From Borrelia parkeri (lineage in GTDB: Bacteria > Spirochaetota > Spirochaetia > Borreliales > Borreliaceae): a stretch of DNA of 42,272 bases. How positions within the stretch are numbered: position 1 is the first letter of the stretch; the number at the start of each line of letters is the position of its first letter. The translations under genes were made by a program, and so were the position numbers. The DNA lies in contig NZ_CP073173.1 in NCBI RefSeq assembly GCF_023035815.1, positions 1-42,272 on the forward strand, given 5' to 3'. Positions 19,058 to 27,879 of this stretch are shown here, one piece after another. The notes under the pieces are model-generated. The model was not told the DNA's origin, ran no database searches, and saw nothing but the letters and a program-made list of their open reading frames with translations.

Positions 19058-19696
19058 TTAGGTGTTAGAAGGTTTAGCAGGGGTTGTAAGTTCCTTAATT
19101 GCAGTTGTTACTGCATCTTTAGCAGAAGTTAACAACACATCAACTGCTGTGTTCAATGCAATAAGTTCTTCAGCTCCTTTATCTTTAGTACCATTATTTA
19201 CATCCAAAGCTTTTTTTGCATGATCATCAGAAACATCTTTTTTACAAAGCTCAGAATCTCCCTTCACCTTATCTAAAAATGCTTTGCTTTTCGCCTTTAC
19301 ATCATCAAGCTGTGTCTTCAATTCAGCAGAAATACCATCTTTTTTTCCTAATGCTTCCACTTTAGTGCTTACAACCGATATTATACTAAATGCCCCTGCA
19401 ATTAAGGCTCCATTATTATTACCCCCAGCATCAGCAGCAATAGCACCAGTGTTTTGAGTCACTTTATTTCCAATACCCTTAGCAAACTCACCTACTGACT
19501 TAACTAAAGTATGAACTTCTTTAACATCTTTAGCAAAAGCAACAGCCTCTGTTATTTTTGAACTTACTGACTTTAAATCAATAAGAGTGCCATCAGATTT
19601 AGCCGCTTGCCCATCTTTAGGAGAAGAAGCTGAATTATTACAAGACATAAGTAAAAATAAAGTCATTAATAACGCACAAAAAGTAATTCTTTTCAT
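19058..19696 (-). CDS. vsp: variable small protein 3 (vsp)
   Basis: A 212-residue Vsp with the leader [19 protein letters not shown] and SASSPKDGQAAKSDGTLIDL. The conserved KEVHTLVKSVGEFAKGIGNK helix carries several changes relative to vsp1 and vsp2. NNGALIAGAFSIISVVSTKV and LIALNTAVDVLLTSAKDAVT follow, with a shortened tail TTPAKPSNT. The Shine-Dalgarno GGAGG lies 9 bases before ATG 19696. It is intact and is the vmp cassette closest to the partition operon apart from fragment V13. Confidence 0.93.
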   Translation of the reverse strand: MKRITFCALLMTLFLLMSCNNSASSPKDGQAAKSDGTLIDLKSVSSKITEAVAFAKDVKEVHTLVKSVGEFAKGIGNKVTQNTGAIAADAGGNNNGALIAGAFSIISVVSTKVEALGKKDGISAELKTQLDDVKAKSKAFLDKVKGDSELCKKDVSDDHAKKALDVNNGTKDKGAEELIALNTAVDVLLTSAKDAVTTAIKELTTPAKPSNT

Positions 19697-19741
19697 TATC
19701 ACGTGCCTCCTTATTACCGCAAGGAAACAAAATATAGATAA

Positions 19742-19800
19742 AAGGAAAACGGTTCTTATAAAAAGAAAAGTTTTCCTAAAATGACTTTATTTAGTTATGT
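19742..19800 (-). repeat. DHS copy 11
   Basis: Hairpin block, about 30 bases past the V13 stop. It marks the origin-side edge of the left archive. Confidence 0.75.
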
Positions 19801-19831
19801 ATTGCTTACTAATCCTATTTAGTCCTGATTC

Positions 19832-20135
19832 TTAGTTCTTCTTAGCTTCAGGAGGCTGATTATCAAAAGTTAACGGAGTATCAGTAGAATTAATTTTCAT
19901 AACTTCTTTAACTTCCTTAAGCCCTATATCAATAGTTTTTCTTATAGCAATAGTCAATGTATCTAATGCCTTAATAACTGTACTTACTGCTGCGACCTCT
20001 ACTATTTTCTTTGCATCAGAAATAGCTACAGTACTACCATTAACAATTTACCTGCGCCGTCATTATTCTCTATGCTATTACCATCTTAAGCTTTTTTATT
20101 ATCCTCTCCTCAGGATTTCCTTCGTCTTTAAGTAA
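19832..20135 (-). pseudogene. vlp: 3' fragment of vlp V13 (EDPQSRF type)
   Basis: The minus strand gives LKDEGNPEE, a frameshift, NDGAGKL, another shift, then [40 protein letters not shown] and [19 protein letters not shown] ending at 19832. This is the tail of a V2/V3-type vlp with the GADIL block deleted and at least two frameshifts. The break at about 20135 lies 140 bases before the partition operon. Confidence 0.8.
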
Positions 20136-20274
20136 GAGATATTACCAATTAACTCACCAATATACCCTATAATATATTTACTAAAAATATTTTTATTATA
20201 AATGGGTTTACTTTTTAACGGGTATTGCACTATGATAAAAGATAATAATTCAATAACCAACACAGGAGATTTAA

Positions 20275-21366
20275 ATGAGGAACACAAAAAAATTTACAAA
20301 CAAATACCAACACAAATTAATAGTTTTAATATCAACACTAAATTACATGAACTTAAAGTTAAAAAAATACACTCAAAATGACATACTTTATTATTTCAAT
20401 AATAATATGAAAAACAATGACCAAAAACCTATCAAACTTAAAACACTACAAAGTTATCTTTATAAATTAGAAAAAGAATTTCAAGTAACAATTAATTATC
20501 ATAGACATTTGGGTGTTAACATGGGAACTGAAATTCACTACAAACTTAAATACTCTAAAAAAGAATGTTACTGCATAATCAATAAGCAATTTAGAGAGAA
20601 AAAAGAGGAAAGACATAAAAAACGTGTTAATGTATATCTTGAAAAAACTTGCATTAAAAATAGCAGTGTAGAAAAATGGGAGTGTTATTATAATAATTGT
20701 AATAAAGAGAAGAAGAAAGACATAAAACTTATAGAAAAACTCCAAGTAAAAAAATACATCAGAAAATGCAACTTTAAATCAGACATACTCTATTCTATTT
20801 TAAATTTAAAATTAGAAAAAAATATTACGATTAAAGTATGTAAAATTATTAAAAGAACCGAAAATTTAATTAAAAACAGTATATACAAGAAAATTAATGG
20901 TATTAAATCGAAAAGAAGTAAACAGCAAGAAATAAGTAATATCTTGAATGAAACAAGGATTAGACTGGAAAACGAAGGATATAACAGTAAACAGTTAGAA
21001 ACACAAATACAAGAAGTATATGAACAATATAAAGACAAACCCCACTTTATCATAGAGAATAACAAGTACAATGACTTAAAGAAAATAATAGGAAATCTTA
21101 AGAAAACAGTTGAATATACTAATAGGAATACACAAGAAAATAAAAAAGACATTAGAAATAACGTATTTAGCATACTTCTTGAACAATTAAGACATAAAAT
21201 AGACAAATCGATTTTAGTATCAATATTGAAGGATTATTTAAATAAACAGGATAAGTTAACATACAGCAAGGTACTTAATAATTATTACTATCATGAACTT
21301 TTAGAGTTGATAAATAATAATATAGGTTATTTAAAACCAAAAAAACTTGAGATAATCACCAGTTAA
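20275..21366 (+). CDS. PF57 plasmid replication/maintenance protein
   Basis: A 363-residue member of the Borrelia PF57/62 (ORF-A) family, needed for replication of Borrelia plasmids in the systems tested. The front carries KYQHKLIVLISTLNYMNLKL and TLQSYLYKLEKEFQVTINYH, a probable DNA-binding helical region. The middle is Lys/Asn-rich, and the C-terminus ILLEQLRHKIDKSILVSILK is shared with the damaged copy at 39060-39812. ATG 20275 has AGGAG 5 bases upstream. It is the first gene of a four-gene operon, with 9 bases to PF50. The operon straddles the plasmid midpoint, as expected for an internal origin. Confidence 0.9.
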   Translation: MRNTKKFTNKYQHKLIVLISTLNYMNLKLKKYTQNDILYYFNNNMKNNDQKPIKLKTLQSYLYKLEKEFQVTINYHRHLGVNMGTEIHYKLKYSKKECYCIINKQFREKKEERHKKRVNVYLEKTCIKNSSVEKWECYYNNCNKEKKKDIKLIEKLQVKKYIRKCNFKSDILYSILNLKLEKNITIKVCKIIKRTENLIKNSIYKKINGIKSKRSKQQEISNILNETRIRLENEGYNSKQLETQIQEVYEQYKDKPHFIIENNKYNDLKKIIGNLKKTVEYTNRNTQENKKDIRNNVFSILLEQLRHKIDKSILVSILKDYLNKQDKLTYSKVLNNYYYHELLELINNNIGYLKPKKLEIITS

Positions 21367-21375
21367 GGATTAGTT

Positions 21376-21936
21376 ATGGAGAGTATATTAGAACGCTTAA
21401 AAAAAAAGGAATCAGAAATTAAGAAAAAAAACAACAGGAATCTTTTCGTAAAAGTAGAAAAAATTAATAACAGGACAATATATCATACAAAAATAATGAA
21501 AGATTTGTTCTCTTTTGGAATTAATAAAAACCAAAAAGGTAAATTTTTTGTTTCTTTTAGGGAACTTTTTAATCAAGAAAAAATAGCAGTGTTTAATCTA
21601 TTTTCTTTAAGAGATGATGATAAATTTTTGGGCATATCTTATTGGTATAGAAAACCAATACAAAATATTGTAACAAGATATGAAGAGAATGGTATCATGA
21701 AAGCGTCTACATTTTCAAAAGTTTATTACGTAGAGTTTAGATTTAAGAAAGGTAGTGTTTTTTGTTATATTGGAGAAATTACTTATTTACTTAGAAAGGA
21801 AAAAGCTAATAAGAAATATTATGAATCTTTAGTTGAAAGAATGATCAATTTAGAAAAACAAGTATATGAATTTTATGGCAAAAAGCTACCAAATGGAGGG
21901 ATTATAAATAAATGGATAGAAAAAAACCAGAAATAA
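21376..21936 (+). CDS. PF50 plasmid maintenance protein
   Basis: A 186-residue PF50 (DUF226-type) protein, found in almost every Borrelia partition cluster. Features include NRTIYHTKIMKDLFSFGINK, VFNLFSLRDDDKFLGISYWY, VEFRFKKGSVFCYIGEITYL and a C-terminal LEKQVYEFYGKK..NKWIEK. Its biochemical role is not known. Its last 25 bases overlap the start of PF32, implying translational coupling; the same 25-base overlap is kept in the decayed cluster at 38.5 kb. Confidence 0.9.
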   Translation: MESILERLKKKESEIKKKNNRNLFVKVEKINNRTIYHTKIMKDLFSFGINKNQKGKFFVSFRELFNQEKIAVFNLFSLRDDDKFLGISYWYRKPIQNIVTRYEENGIMKASTFSKVYYVEFRFKKGSVFCYIGEITYLLRKEKANKKYYESLVERMINLEKQVYEFYGKKLPNGGIINKWIEKNQK

Positions 21937-22673
21937 TCACAATTGCTAATATCAAGGGTGGTGTTGGAAAAAGCATTTTAACTATTATTTTTAGTTATAT
22001 TTTAAAAGATGCGGGCAAGAAGATTTTAGTTATAGACTTAGATCCTCAAAATAGTTTAACCAGTTATTTTATGCAATATATAAAAAATTTAGAGGTGAAT
22101 AATGTTTATGAGTTTTTAAGAGAAAATACAAATTTAGATTTTAGTAAATATTTAAACAAGATAAATGATAGAATGTATCTTCTACCTTCTCATCCAAATT
22201 TACATCTTTTTAATCAACAAGTTGATTCGTATAAAGTTCTTTCTTTAAAACATAGGTTAAAAAATTTTTTAGTTAGTTATTATTTTGATTATGTTTTGAT
22301 AGATACTCCTCCTAATTTAGATTCACTTTTAGATAATGCTTTACATGTTACAGATAAGCTCATAATACCTATTCAGGTTGAGAGATTTTCGGTTGAAAGT
22401 TTGTCTATATTGATGAAATACATTTCAAAAATTTCTATTTATATAGATAAAGACATTGATATATCAATAGTAGAAAATCAGTTTATGAGAAATAGAAATA
22501 CTTTTAAGGATATAGAAAATTCAATTCAAGAAAAATATGGTAATTTTATTAAAGGAAAGGTTCATTTTTCCAATAAAATAAAAGTTTTTACAAATAACTT
22601 ACAAGAGCCCAGTTATAAGGAGCTTTATTATCAAGAATGTGCAGAATGTTTAAATAATATATTAAGAATTTAA
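21912..22673 (+). CDS. PF32 ParA-type partition ATPase
   Basis: A 253-residue ParA/Soj family ATPase that segregates plasmid copies; PF32 type largely sets Borrelia plasmid compatibility. The deviant Walker A is IKGGVGKS (residues 14-21), followed by Ile22 where Thr is usual. IDLDPQNSLTSYF (about 39-51) is the A' motif, and YVLIDTPPNLDSLLDNAL (about 124-141) is Walker B and the following loop. GGAGGG lies 11 bases before the ATG. It overlaps PF50 by 25 bases, and a 36-bp palindrome separates it from PF49. It differs clearly from the second PF32 at 40506-41282, so the plasmid carries two compatibility types. Confidence 0.93.
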   Translation: MDRKKPEIITIANIKGGVGKSILTIIFSYILKDAGKKILVIDLDPQNSLTSYFMQYIKNLEVNNVYEFLRENTNLDFSKYLNKINDRMYLLPSHPNLHLFNQQVDSYKVLSLKHRLKNFLVSYYFDYVLIDTPPNLDSLLDNALHVTDKLIIPIQVERFSVESLSILMKYISKISIYIDKDIDISIVENQFMRNRNTFKDIENSIQEKYGNFIKGKVHFSNKIKVFTNNLQEPSYKELYYQECAECLNNILRI

Positions 22674-22694
22674 ATTTAATTTTTATAGTTAATG

Positions 22695-22730
22695 AGAACA
22701 AAATCGTTCGATATCGAACGATTTTGTTCT
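22695..22730. promoter_or_regulatory. 36-bp perfect palindrome between PF32 and PF49
   Basis: AGAACAAAATCGTTCGAT followed at once by its exact reverse complement, centred between 22712 and 22713, ending 1 base before the AAGGAG of PF49. The core GTTCG-ATAT-CGAAC is matched by GTTCG-GCAC-CGAAC at the same gene junction of the second partition locus. It is a candidate partition site or operator; a terminator is possible but there is no T run after the stem. Confidence 0.7.
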
Positions 22731-22744
22731 AAGGAGTTTTGCAA

Positions 22745-23281
22745 GTGTCAAAAAATATAATTGTTTTAAATGATAGGGAAAAGGGTTTGATGAGCATTTC
22801 GCAAGAGGAAGAATATGAGAATTATAAGTTCGCTTTAAGGAAAAGTATGATCAATGATATTGAAAATAAAATTCAAATAATGGAAATTTTATACAATATA
22901 AAAACCAAAAATCTTTACCTTATTGACGGATATAAAAGTTTTGAGGTGTTTATCAATAAATTTTTGATTAAAAAAACACAAGCATATTCATATTTAAAAA
23001 TATATGAACATGTATTAAGGGGTGATTTAAGTATAAATGATATTAAACAAAGGGGAGTAGTAGATGTTTATAAAAGTATCAAATCAAATGAAGTTACCAG
23101 TAAAAAATCGAAAAAAAATCCAATAAAGCCGTTGCGTTTTCAACTTAAAACAGAGCAAGCATATGAATTTTATAAGAAAAATTCTGAATTTACAAGTTTT
23201 CTTTTAGAAGAGATTTTTAGTAATGAAGGGAACATTTTAGAACAGTTAAAAATCAGATATAGAAATTTAAAAAACAATTGA
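22745..23281 (+). CDS. PF49 partition-associated protein
   Basis: A 178-residue PF49 family protein, the usual fourth gene of Borrelia partition clusters and the presumed ParB-like partner. Features: NDIENKIQIMEILYNIKTKN, LYLIDGYKSFEVFINKFLIK and KKTQAYSYLKIYEHVLRGDL (helix-turn-helix-like), then LRFQLKTEQAYEFYKKNSEF. I start it at GTG 22745 because AAGGAG (22731-22736) is 8 bases upstream; TTG 22739 would be only 2 bases from the site. It lies directly after the palindrome. Confidence 0.87.
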   Translation: MSKNIIVLNDREKGLMSISQEEEYENYKFALRKSMINDIENKIQIMEILYNIKTKNLYLIDGYKSFEVFINKFLIKKTQAYSYLKIYEHVLRGDLSINDIKQRGVVDVYKSIKSNEVTSKKSKKNPIKPLRFQLKTEQAYEFYKKNSEFTSFLLEEIFSNEGNILEQLKIRYRNLKNN

Positions 23282-23351
23282 TTTTATTTGATTTTTAATG
23301 TATTTTAATATTAATTGTGTGGGCATTTAAATCCCATCCTATGTTGGTCAA

Positions 23352-23413
23352 GCTTAAAAGTTTTTAAGCCTTTGTTAACAATTCTCAAAAAGATTTGCTA
23401 ACAAAGGCTTAAA
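23352..23413. repeat. overlapping inverted repeats downstream of PF49
   Basis: Two alternative hairpins share bases. GCTTAAAA-GT-TTTTAAGC lies at 23352-23369. TTAAGCCTTTGTTAAC (23364-23379) pairs at 15 of 16 positions with GCTAACAAAGGCTTAA (23398-23413) over an 18-base loop. It lies 70 bases after the PF49 stop. It may be a terminator or part of the replication origin. A similar 15-base stem with an 18-base loop lies beside the decayed cluster at 38115-38162. Confidence 0.65.
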
Positions 23414-24404
23414 TTTTGACTTTCAAGTTTAATAGTGCAATATTTTTTGTATGATAAAGCCATTTTTGTTAATAATGTTGTAGGTTTTTAGTTTTTGACT
23501 TATTATGATAAATAATCAACATAGAATGTTAATAATGTAAAATACAATCAATATAATAAGTAAAATGAATTTAAGTAATATTGTAGAAGTATTGAAAATA
23601 TATAAGAATATGATATGATGTGAGACCCTTTTGATAGTTTAGAGATAATAGATATATTTTTGTTATAATCATAGAATGATAAATCTAGTATACTTGATTA
23701 TTTTGGAGGGAAATCAAAGCTTGAAACTATAGAGTATTAGATTGGCTTACTTAATAAGTATTTAATAAAGAGAGAGTTTAGTTTGGAAGTAATAAAATAT
23801 TTTGTCATCTTTTTAATATAAGAAAAGTCTAAATATAGTTAAAGGTAACCAAATCTTTTTGGATATGTAGTTATTGATGAACCTTTTAAGTATTCTTTGC
23901 CAGTAAATACAAACTTCCTATTTCATGAGAAGAAAAGTTTCTTTAAGGGGAGGCTTTCTTATATATACTTAATTTTGTAATTTTGAATATTTTTTGTACC
24001 TTATTTGAGGTGATAGGTTTAATGAGTTTAATATATTCTTTAAATAGATTGATATTAAACATCAAAAAATATAACATAGCATCGGTTATTTGCTTGGTTT
24101 TGAGTTAGGATATGTCAAGAGATTTATATAGATATTTGATAGTTTTTGGAAATTACATAAAAATGTAACTGAAGATGACCTTAAAATGAAATTATTTTGC
24201 AAAGTATTTTCTCTTCTAAATCGTATAGGTTTAATGGTTTTTGTAAGTATTCTCTGCAAAATTTAATTTCTTCTCCTCTATGAATCAATTGTTTACTTGA
24301 TGCATTACTTTGACCATTTTGGTAATAAGTTTAATTTATTTTTTATAAGGTGTTTTTTGCTTTACTATTTTAAATCTCTTTTTTTAAATATGCTTTCTTA
24401 ATTT
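23414..24404. other. A+T-rich region without recognisable genes
   Basis: About 1 kb with stops in all frames and no RNA gene that I can identify. A short stretch near 23929-23945 (TCATGAGAAGAAAAGTTTC) resembles the loop region of the DHS. It lies between the partition operon and two dead lipoprotein genes, so decayed coding DNA or origin-flanking sequence is likely. Confidence 0.5.
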
Positions 24405-24495
24405 CATTATGATGAGTTATCATCATTTTTATTATTAAATTGACTTAAACTATTAATTAGTAATGCCGGCATTAAAATAAAATTGATTTTTTCAT
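24405..24495 (-). pseudogene. signal-peptide remnant of an exported protein
   Basis: GGAG, 7 bases, then ATG 24495: MKKSILF-stop; with one base shifted it continues as LMPALLINSLSQFNNKNDDN. It has the form of a Borrelia export signal, broken at its seventh codon and with no body left. The good Shine-Dalgarno shows it was once a gene start. Confidence 0.45.
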
Positions 24496-24617
24496 AACAA
24501 ATCTCCTTATTTTTATTGCTAATTTACTGTAAGTTCTGCTACATGATTTTTCTTCTGAAAGCTTTATTTTAAGATATTCAAATATTCCTTTATTAGTATT
24601 TTTGTAGGACATACTGT

Positions 24618-25026
24618 TCATAATACCTTTAAAAAACTGTTCGATTTATAATCAATAGCATCATTGATATATTGAGCAAAAATTTTATCATTGTCTTTTT
24701 CACTTCTTTTTTTTTGTTTGTATTCGTTAAGCCAGTCAAGAAATTTTGTGTATTTGCTCTTACTTTCATCTTTGCATCCACCAATTTAATTTTGTAATTA
24801 TTAATTACCTGATTCAATGCATGCTTTAAATAGCTAAATTTCTTCTGCTTATCATCAGATAGAGTAAATTTTTTTCTGTTTAGTCAGTTTTATTTGGTAA
24901 TTTATTCAAATTCCTCTTAGATCTATTATGTGGCTGAGCATCAGTAGGTTTTATACTTATATTATATAATTTGCAACAGTTCAAAAGTAATGTGCTGAGA
25001 AGTATTAACCTTGTAAGTTTACTCAT
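24618..25026 (-). pseudogene. decayed surface lipoprotein gene
   Basis: ATG 25026 opens MSKLTRLILLSTLLLNCCK, a lipoprotein leader with lipobox LLNC, then runs to PNKTD-stop. In a second frame it continues KFTLSDDKQKKFSYLKHALN and VINNYKIKLVDAKMKVRANT. In a third it reads KYTKFLDWLNEYKQKKSEKD and IFAQYINDAIDYKS, ending at TGA 24618. At least two frameshifts are needed. The pattern (LS.D..KKF..LK.AL, KF.DWL) is loosely like P35/PFam54 antigens; that assignment is tentative. It is divergent from V14. Confidence 0.5.
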
Positions 25027-25172
25027 ATCAATTCTCTTATCTTTGTAATTTAAACAATATATAGTAATTCTTATTGTGATGTATGAGTTTTTGTGAGTAT
25101 TGACTTGTTTTGTAAAAATTATTCCTTTTTTAACTATTTTGCCCTGATGAGGTAATAAGGAGGCACGTGATA
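25027..25172 (+). promoter_or_regulatory. unique upstream region of vlp V14 (candidate expression promoter)
   Basis: Unlike every other complete cassette, V14 is not preceded by a DHS or bdr spacer. Similarity to archive upstream DNA begins only at about TTTTGCCCT (25137). The unique part holds TTGTGA-N18-TATTGA (25074-25103), an overlapping TTGACT (25100-25105) and a T run at 25126-25131 before the GGAGGCAC. The expressed vmp locus of B. hermsii has a promoter and T-rich DNA before the UHS. The exact promoter is a guess. Confidence 0.4.
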
Positions 25173-26249
25173 ATGAAAAGAATTACTTTTTGTGCGTTAT
25201 TAATGACTTTATTTTTACTTCTTAGCTGTGGAAGTGGACAACTTCAGGCTGAGAAATTGGCTGCTGAGAGTAAGAATACTTTCTTAGATTCATTAGTTAA
25301 GATAGGTCATGGGTTTTATGAGATTTTTGGTATTTTTGGTAATGCTATTGGTGATACTTTTGGATTTACAGCAGTTAAATCGGGTGACAGGAGAAGTAAA
25401 GTTGGTGAACACTTTGAGACTATAGGAGATGGGCTTACAACTACTAAGAATAAGTTAAATGAGCTATCAAATAAAATATCTGAGGCAAAAAATGCCAATA
25501 ACAGCACAATTGAAGCTGTTAAGAGTGCAATTAAAGGTGCAAATGATGTCTTTGAAAAACTAATTGCTGCTTTAACTAAACTTGCTGGGGTTGTTAAGGA
25601 GGCTGGCGATACTAATATTGGTGATGCTAATAATGCTGGTGCTGCAGTTGCTGCTGATAAGGATGGAGTTGACACTATAATTAAAAGTGTGAATGCAATT
25701 ATTGAAGTAGCAAAGAAATCTGAAGTAGAAATCAGTTCTGGAGATGCTGGTGGACCAGTAAATAATGATGCTGGTGCTGCACCTGATGCACTTGGTGGAA
25801 ATGCTCAGGCTGCTGCAGGTTCTGGTCCTAAATTGGTTGATGAGGTGACTAAAGCTGATCCATGGGCTATGATTGATAAAATAAAAGATTCTACTACTTC
25901 TGGTCTTGTTGCTGCCAATAATAACAATGCTGGACAACTAGTTACTGGTGCTGCAAATGCTAATGGTGCTAAGGCAGCTACTAATGCAGACTTAGCTGCT
26001 GCTGTTGCTCTTAAGGCTATGACTAAGTCTGGTAAATTTACTCAACCTGCTGCTAATGAAGATGGAGCAGTTAAAGCCGCTGCTGTAACTGCTGTAAATA
26101 AGGTATTAGGGATACTTGATTTTATAATTAGAAAAACAGTTGCAAGCAATCTAGATAAGATAAGAGAAGCTGTTAAGGGAATACAGTACTCTGAAACTAC
26201 TACTGAGTCAACTGAAGCTAGTTCTACTCAACCTGCTGCTACTAAATAA
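25173..26249 (+). CDS. vlp: variable large protein V14 (vlp, AEKLAAES type), possible expressed copy
   Basis: A 358-residue Vlp with the TFCALL leader allele, lipobox Cys19, [44 protein letters not shown]-type helices, [55 protein letters not shown] and STQPAATK. It is the only intact vlp on the plus strand and the only one with a private upstream region, and a DHS follows it. These points make it the best candidate here for an expression site, although such sites are usually subtelomeric. It could equally be an archive cassette moved by rearrangement. ATG 25173 has GGAGG 9 bases upstream. Confidence 0.92.
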   Translation: MKRITFCALLMTLFLLLSCGSGQLQAEKLAAESKNTFLDSLVKIGHGFYEIFGIFGNAIGDTFGFTAVKSGDRRSKVGEHFETIGDGLTTTKNKLNELSNKISEAKNANNSTIEAVKSAIKGANDVFEKLIAALTKLAGVVKEAGDTNIGDANNAGAAVAADKDGVDTIIKSVNAIIEVAKKSEVEISSGDAGGPVNNDAGAAPDALGGNAQAAAGSGPKLVDEVTKADPWAMIDKIKDSTTSGLVAANNNNAGQLVTGAANANGAKAATNADLAAAVALKAMTKSGKFTQPAANEDGAVKAAAVTAVNKVLGILDFIIRKTVASNLDKIREAVKGIQYSETTTESTEASSTQPAATK

Positions 26250-26269
26250 ATTATCTATTTAAATAATCT

Positions 26270-26325
26270 ACTAAATAAAGTCATTTGAGGAAAACTTTTC
26301 TTTTTATAAGAATTGTTTTTCTTTT
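26270..26325 (+). repeat. DHS copy 12 (plus-strand orientation)
   Basis: CTAAATAAAGTCATTTGAGG then the AAAAC...GTTTTTC hairpin, 20 bases past the V14 stop. Same structure as the left-arm copies but on the other strand. Confidence 0.8.
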
Positions 26326-26366
26326 ATTTATGTCTTGTCCCTTGAGTAATAAGGAGGCACGTGATA

Positions 26367-26700
26367 ATGAAAAGAATTACTTTAAGTGCGTTATTGATGA
26401 CTTTATTTTTACTTCTTGGTTGTAGGAGTGGCAGTACTAAGACGGAAGATCCTAAAACCACATTCTTAAATTCTATTGCTAATTTAGGTAAAGGGTTCTT
26501 AGATGTTTTTACTTCCCTTTCTGATATGGTTGGAGGTGTTTTAGGTTTTTAATACTACTACTAAAAAGTCTGATGTTGGGAACTACTTTAAAACTATTTA
26601 GGATACTGTATAAGGCACTAAGATATTCTTTGACAAAATTGTTGCTGACATGAAATCTGGAAATAATTCTAATGCTGAGGCTACTTAGACTAGTGTTAAT
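26367..26700 (+). pseudogene. vlp: decayed vlp V15 (VGGVLGF type)
   Basis: A full UHS with GGAGGCAC and the TLSALL leader, LLLGC lipobox, EDPKTTFLNSIANLGKGFLD and [12 protein letters not shown], then a T-run insertion at about 26549 gives a stop. In the restored frame NTTTKKSDVGNYFKTI is followed by TAG, TAA and another TAG within 150 bases ([20 protein letters not shown] lies between). Homology fades at about 26700. Multiple stops show genuine decay. The front combines the EDPKTTF start with the VGGVLGF segment of the EDPQSRF type, so it is itself a mosaic. Confidence 0.85.
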
Positions 26701-27307
26701 GAATTAAATTCTTTTAAGAAGTAAGTATATATAATGTATTTTAATTGAAGAAGATACATAGTTTTAGTATTATATAAACATTATTTATACGGGTATATGA
26801 GTCTAGATAGTTGTAATTTAAAGAGGGATGAATAAAGGTTTTCATGAATTAGGATAAGGATAAGTTATAGTTTTAGATTTTGCTTGATTAGTACTATAAA
26901 GCAGTCTTATATGAAAAATTCAGTATTTACGTAAAGGAAATAGAGAAATTTACTTACAGCGGTATATAATATTACATAGATTTTTACATAGCAAACATGT
27001 TTGGTAGTTGCTATTAAATAGATTCATATTTGAAATTTATTGATTTAGGAAATGATTTGAAGTTATGTAACTACCTTTATGAAGCTAAGTTACTTGAAAG
27101 TATTAGGTATGGTGTTTGATTGAATTAGAGAGTATTTAGAAAAAATAAAAACTTTTCATAAGTTGAATCAATTTTATATATTTTTTAGTTTTTAACAACT
27201 TAGATAAGCTTAAGAAAGCTCTTTTTTTAAGCTATTTGGGTATTTGGGCTACAGATAAGTAATTTGCTTGTTTATTTAAATTTGATTAAATCCATAAATT
27301 ATTTAAT
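26701..27307. other. gene-free A+T-rich stretch
   Basis: About 600 bases between the V15 remnant and the hairpin at 27308. There is no open frame of note on either strand, no similarity that I recognise to the surrounding cassettes, and no RNA gene. It is probably decayed coding DNA. Confidence 0.5.
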
Positions 27308-27354
27308 TTGTATAAGGTGAGTCTTTTGGTTTTGTAAAGACTCACCTTATACAA
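27308..27354. terminator. 19-bp-stem bidirectional terminator hairpin
   Basis: A perfect 19-base stem (27308-27326 with 27336-27354; TTGTATAAGGTGAGTCTTT on the left) over a 9-base loop, 7 bases past the stop of the lipoprotein gene at 27361. The stem is GC-richer than its surroundings. There is no long T run, so termination efficiency is uncertain. Confidence 0.65.
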
Positions 27355-27360
27355 GACTTT

Positions 27361-27879
27361 CTATGATATAGTCTTGTTATTTTGAATATCGAAAGTTGAT
27401 GGTATGACACTCCAAATTTGCCACCATGAAGTAAATGTATTTACAAAGAAAAAATCACTTGATTGATCGTCAATTTTTTTAATCTTTTTATATATCATTT
27501 GAAGTAATACTTTAGTTTTTTTGTTACCAAGTTCGTTGAATAACTCAATTACATTTGTTGCATTATAGGTGTAATTCATATGATCAATAAGATGTTTAAC
27601 TGATGCTTCTTTTAATTTTCTTAAAATATTTTGATCTTTAAGTGATATTATGAAGAAGTTAAGGGCTTGTTTTTCATCTCTATTTAAGTCTAGTTTTAAG
27701 ATTTCATTATTAAATTTTTTCTCAGTCATAATTGCACTGGTATTATAACCTTTAGTATTAGTGTATTTATTTTTGTGTGTATTTAGATCACAGTTAAGAA
27801 AAGTGAAGATAGCTAAAAACATAGTATATATATTTGATATATTATTGATTTTTTTAGTAAAAAGGATCATTTTGTTCAT
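27361..27879 (-). CDS. small lipoprotein with an Mlp-like motif
   Basis: 172 residues. A hydrophobic leader ends MFLAIFTFLNC, a plausible lipobox with Cys at about residue 30; an internal ATG at residue 4 would shorten the leader. A polar linker (TKGYNTSAI) follows. LNRDEKQALNFFIISLKDQN resembles the LT.EQK.AL.FL..AL.D motif of Borrelia Mlp lipoproteins, and LFNELGNKKTKVLLQMIYKK is probably helical. It ends with a Trp-rich WWQIWSVIPSTF segment unlike Mlp. AAGGAAAA precedes the start. Assignment to Mlp is by motif only, so the function is unknown. Confidence 0.6.
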   Translation of the reverse strand: MNKMILFTKKINNISNIYTMFLAIFTFLNCDLNTHKNKYTNTKGYNTSAIMTEKKFNNEILKLDLNRDEKQALNFFIISLKDQNILRKLKEASVKHLIDHMNYTYNATNVIELFNELGNKKTKVLLQMIYKKIKKIDDQSSDFFFVNTFTSWWQIWSVIPSTFDIQNNKTIS

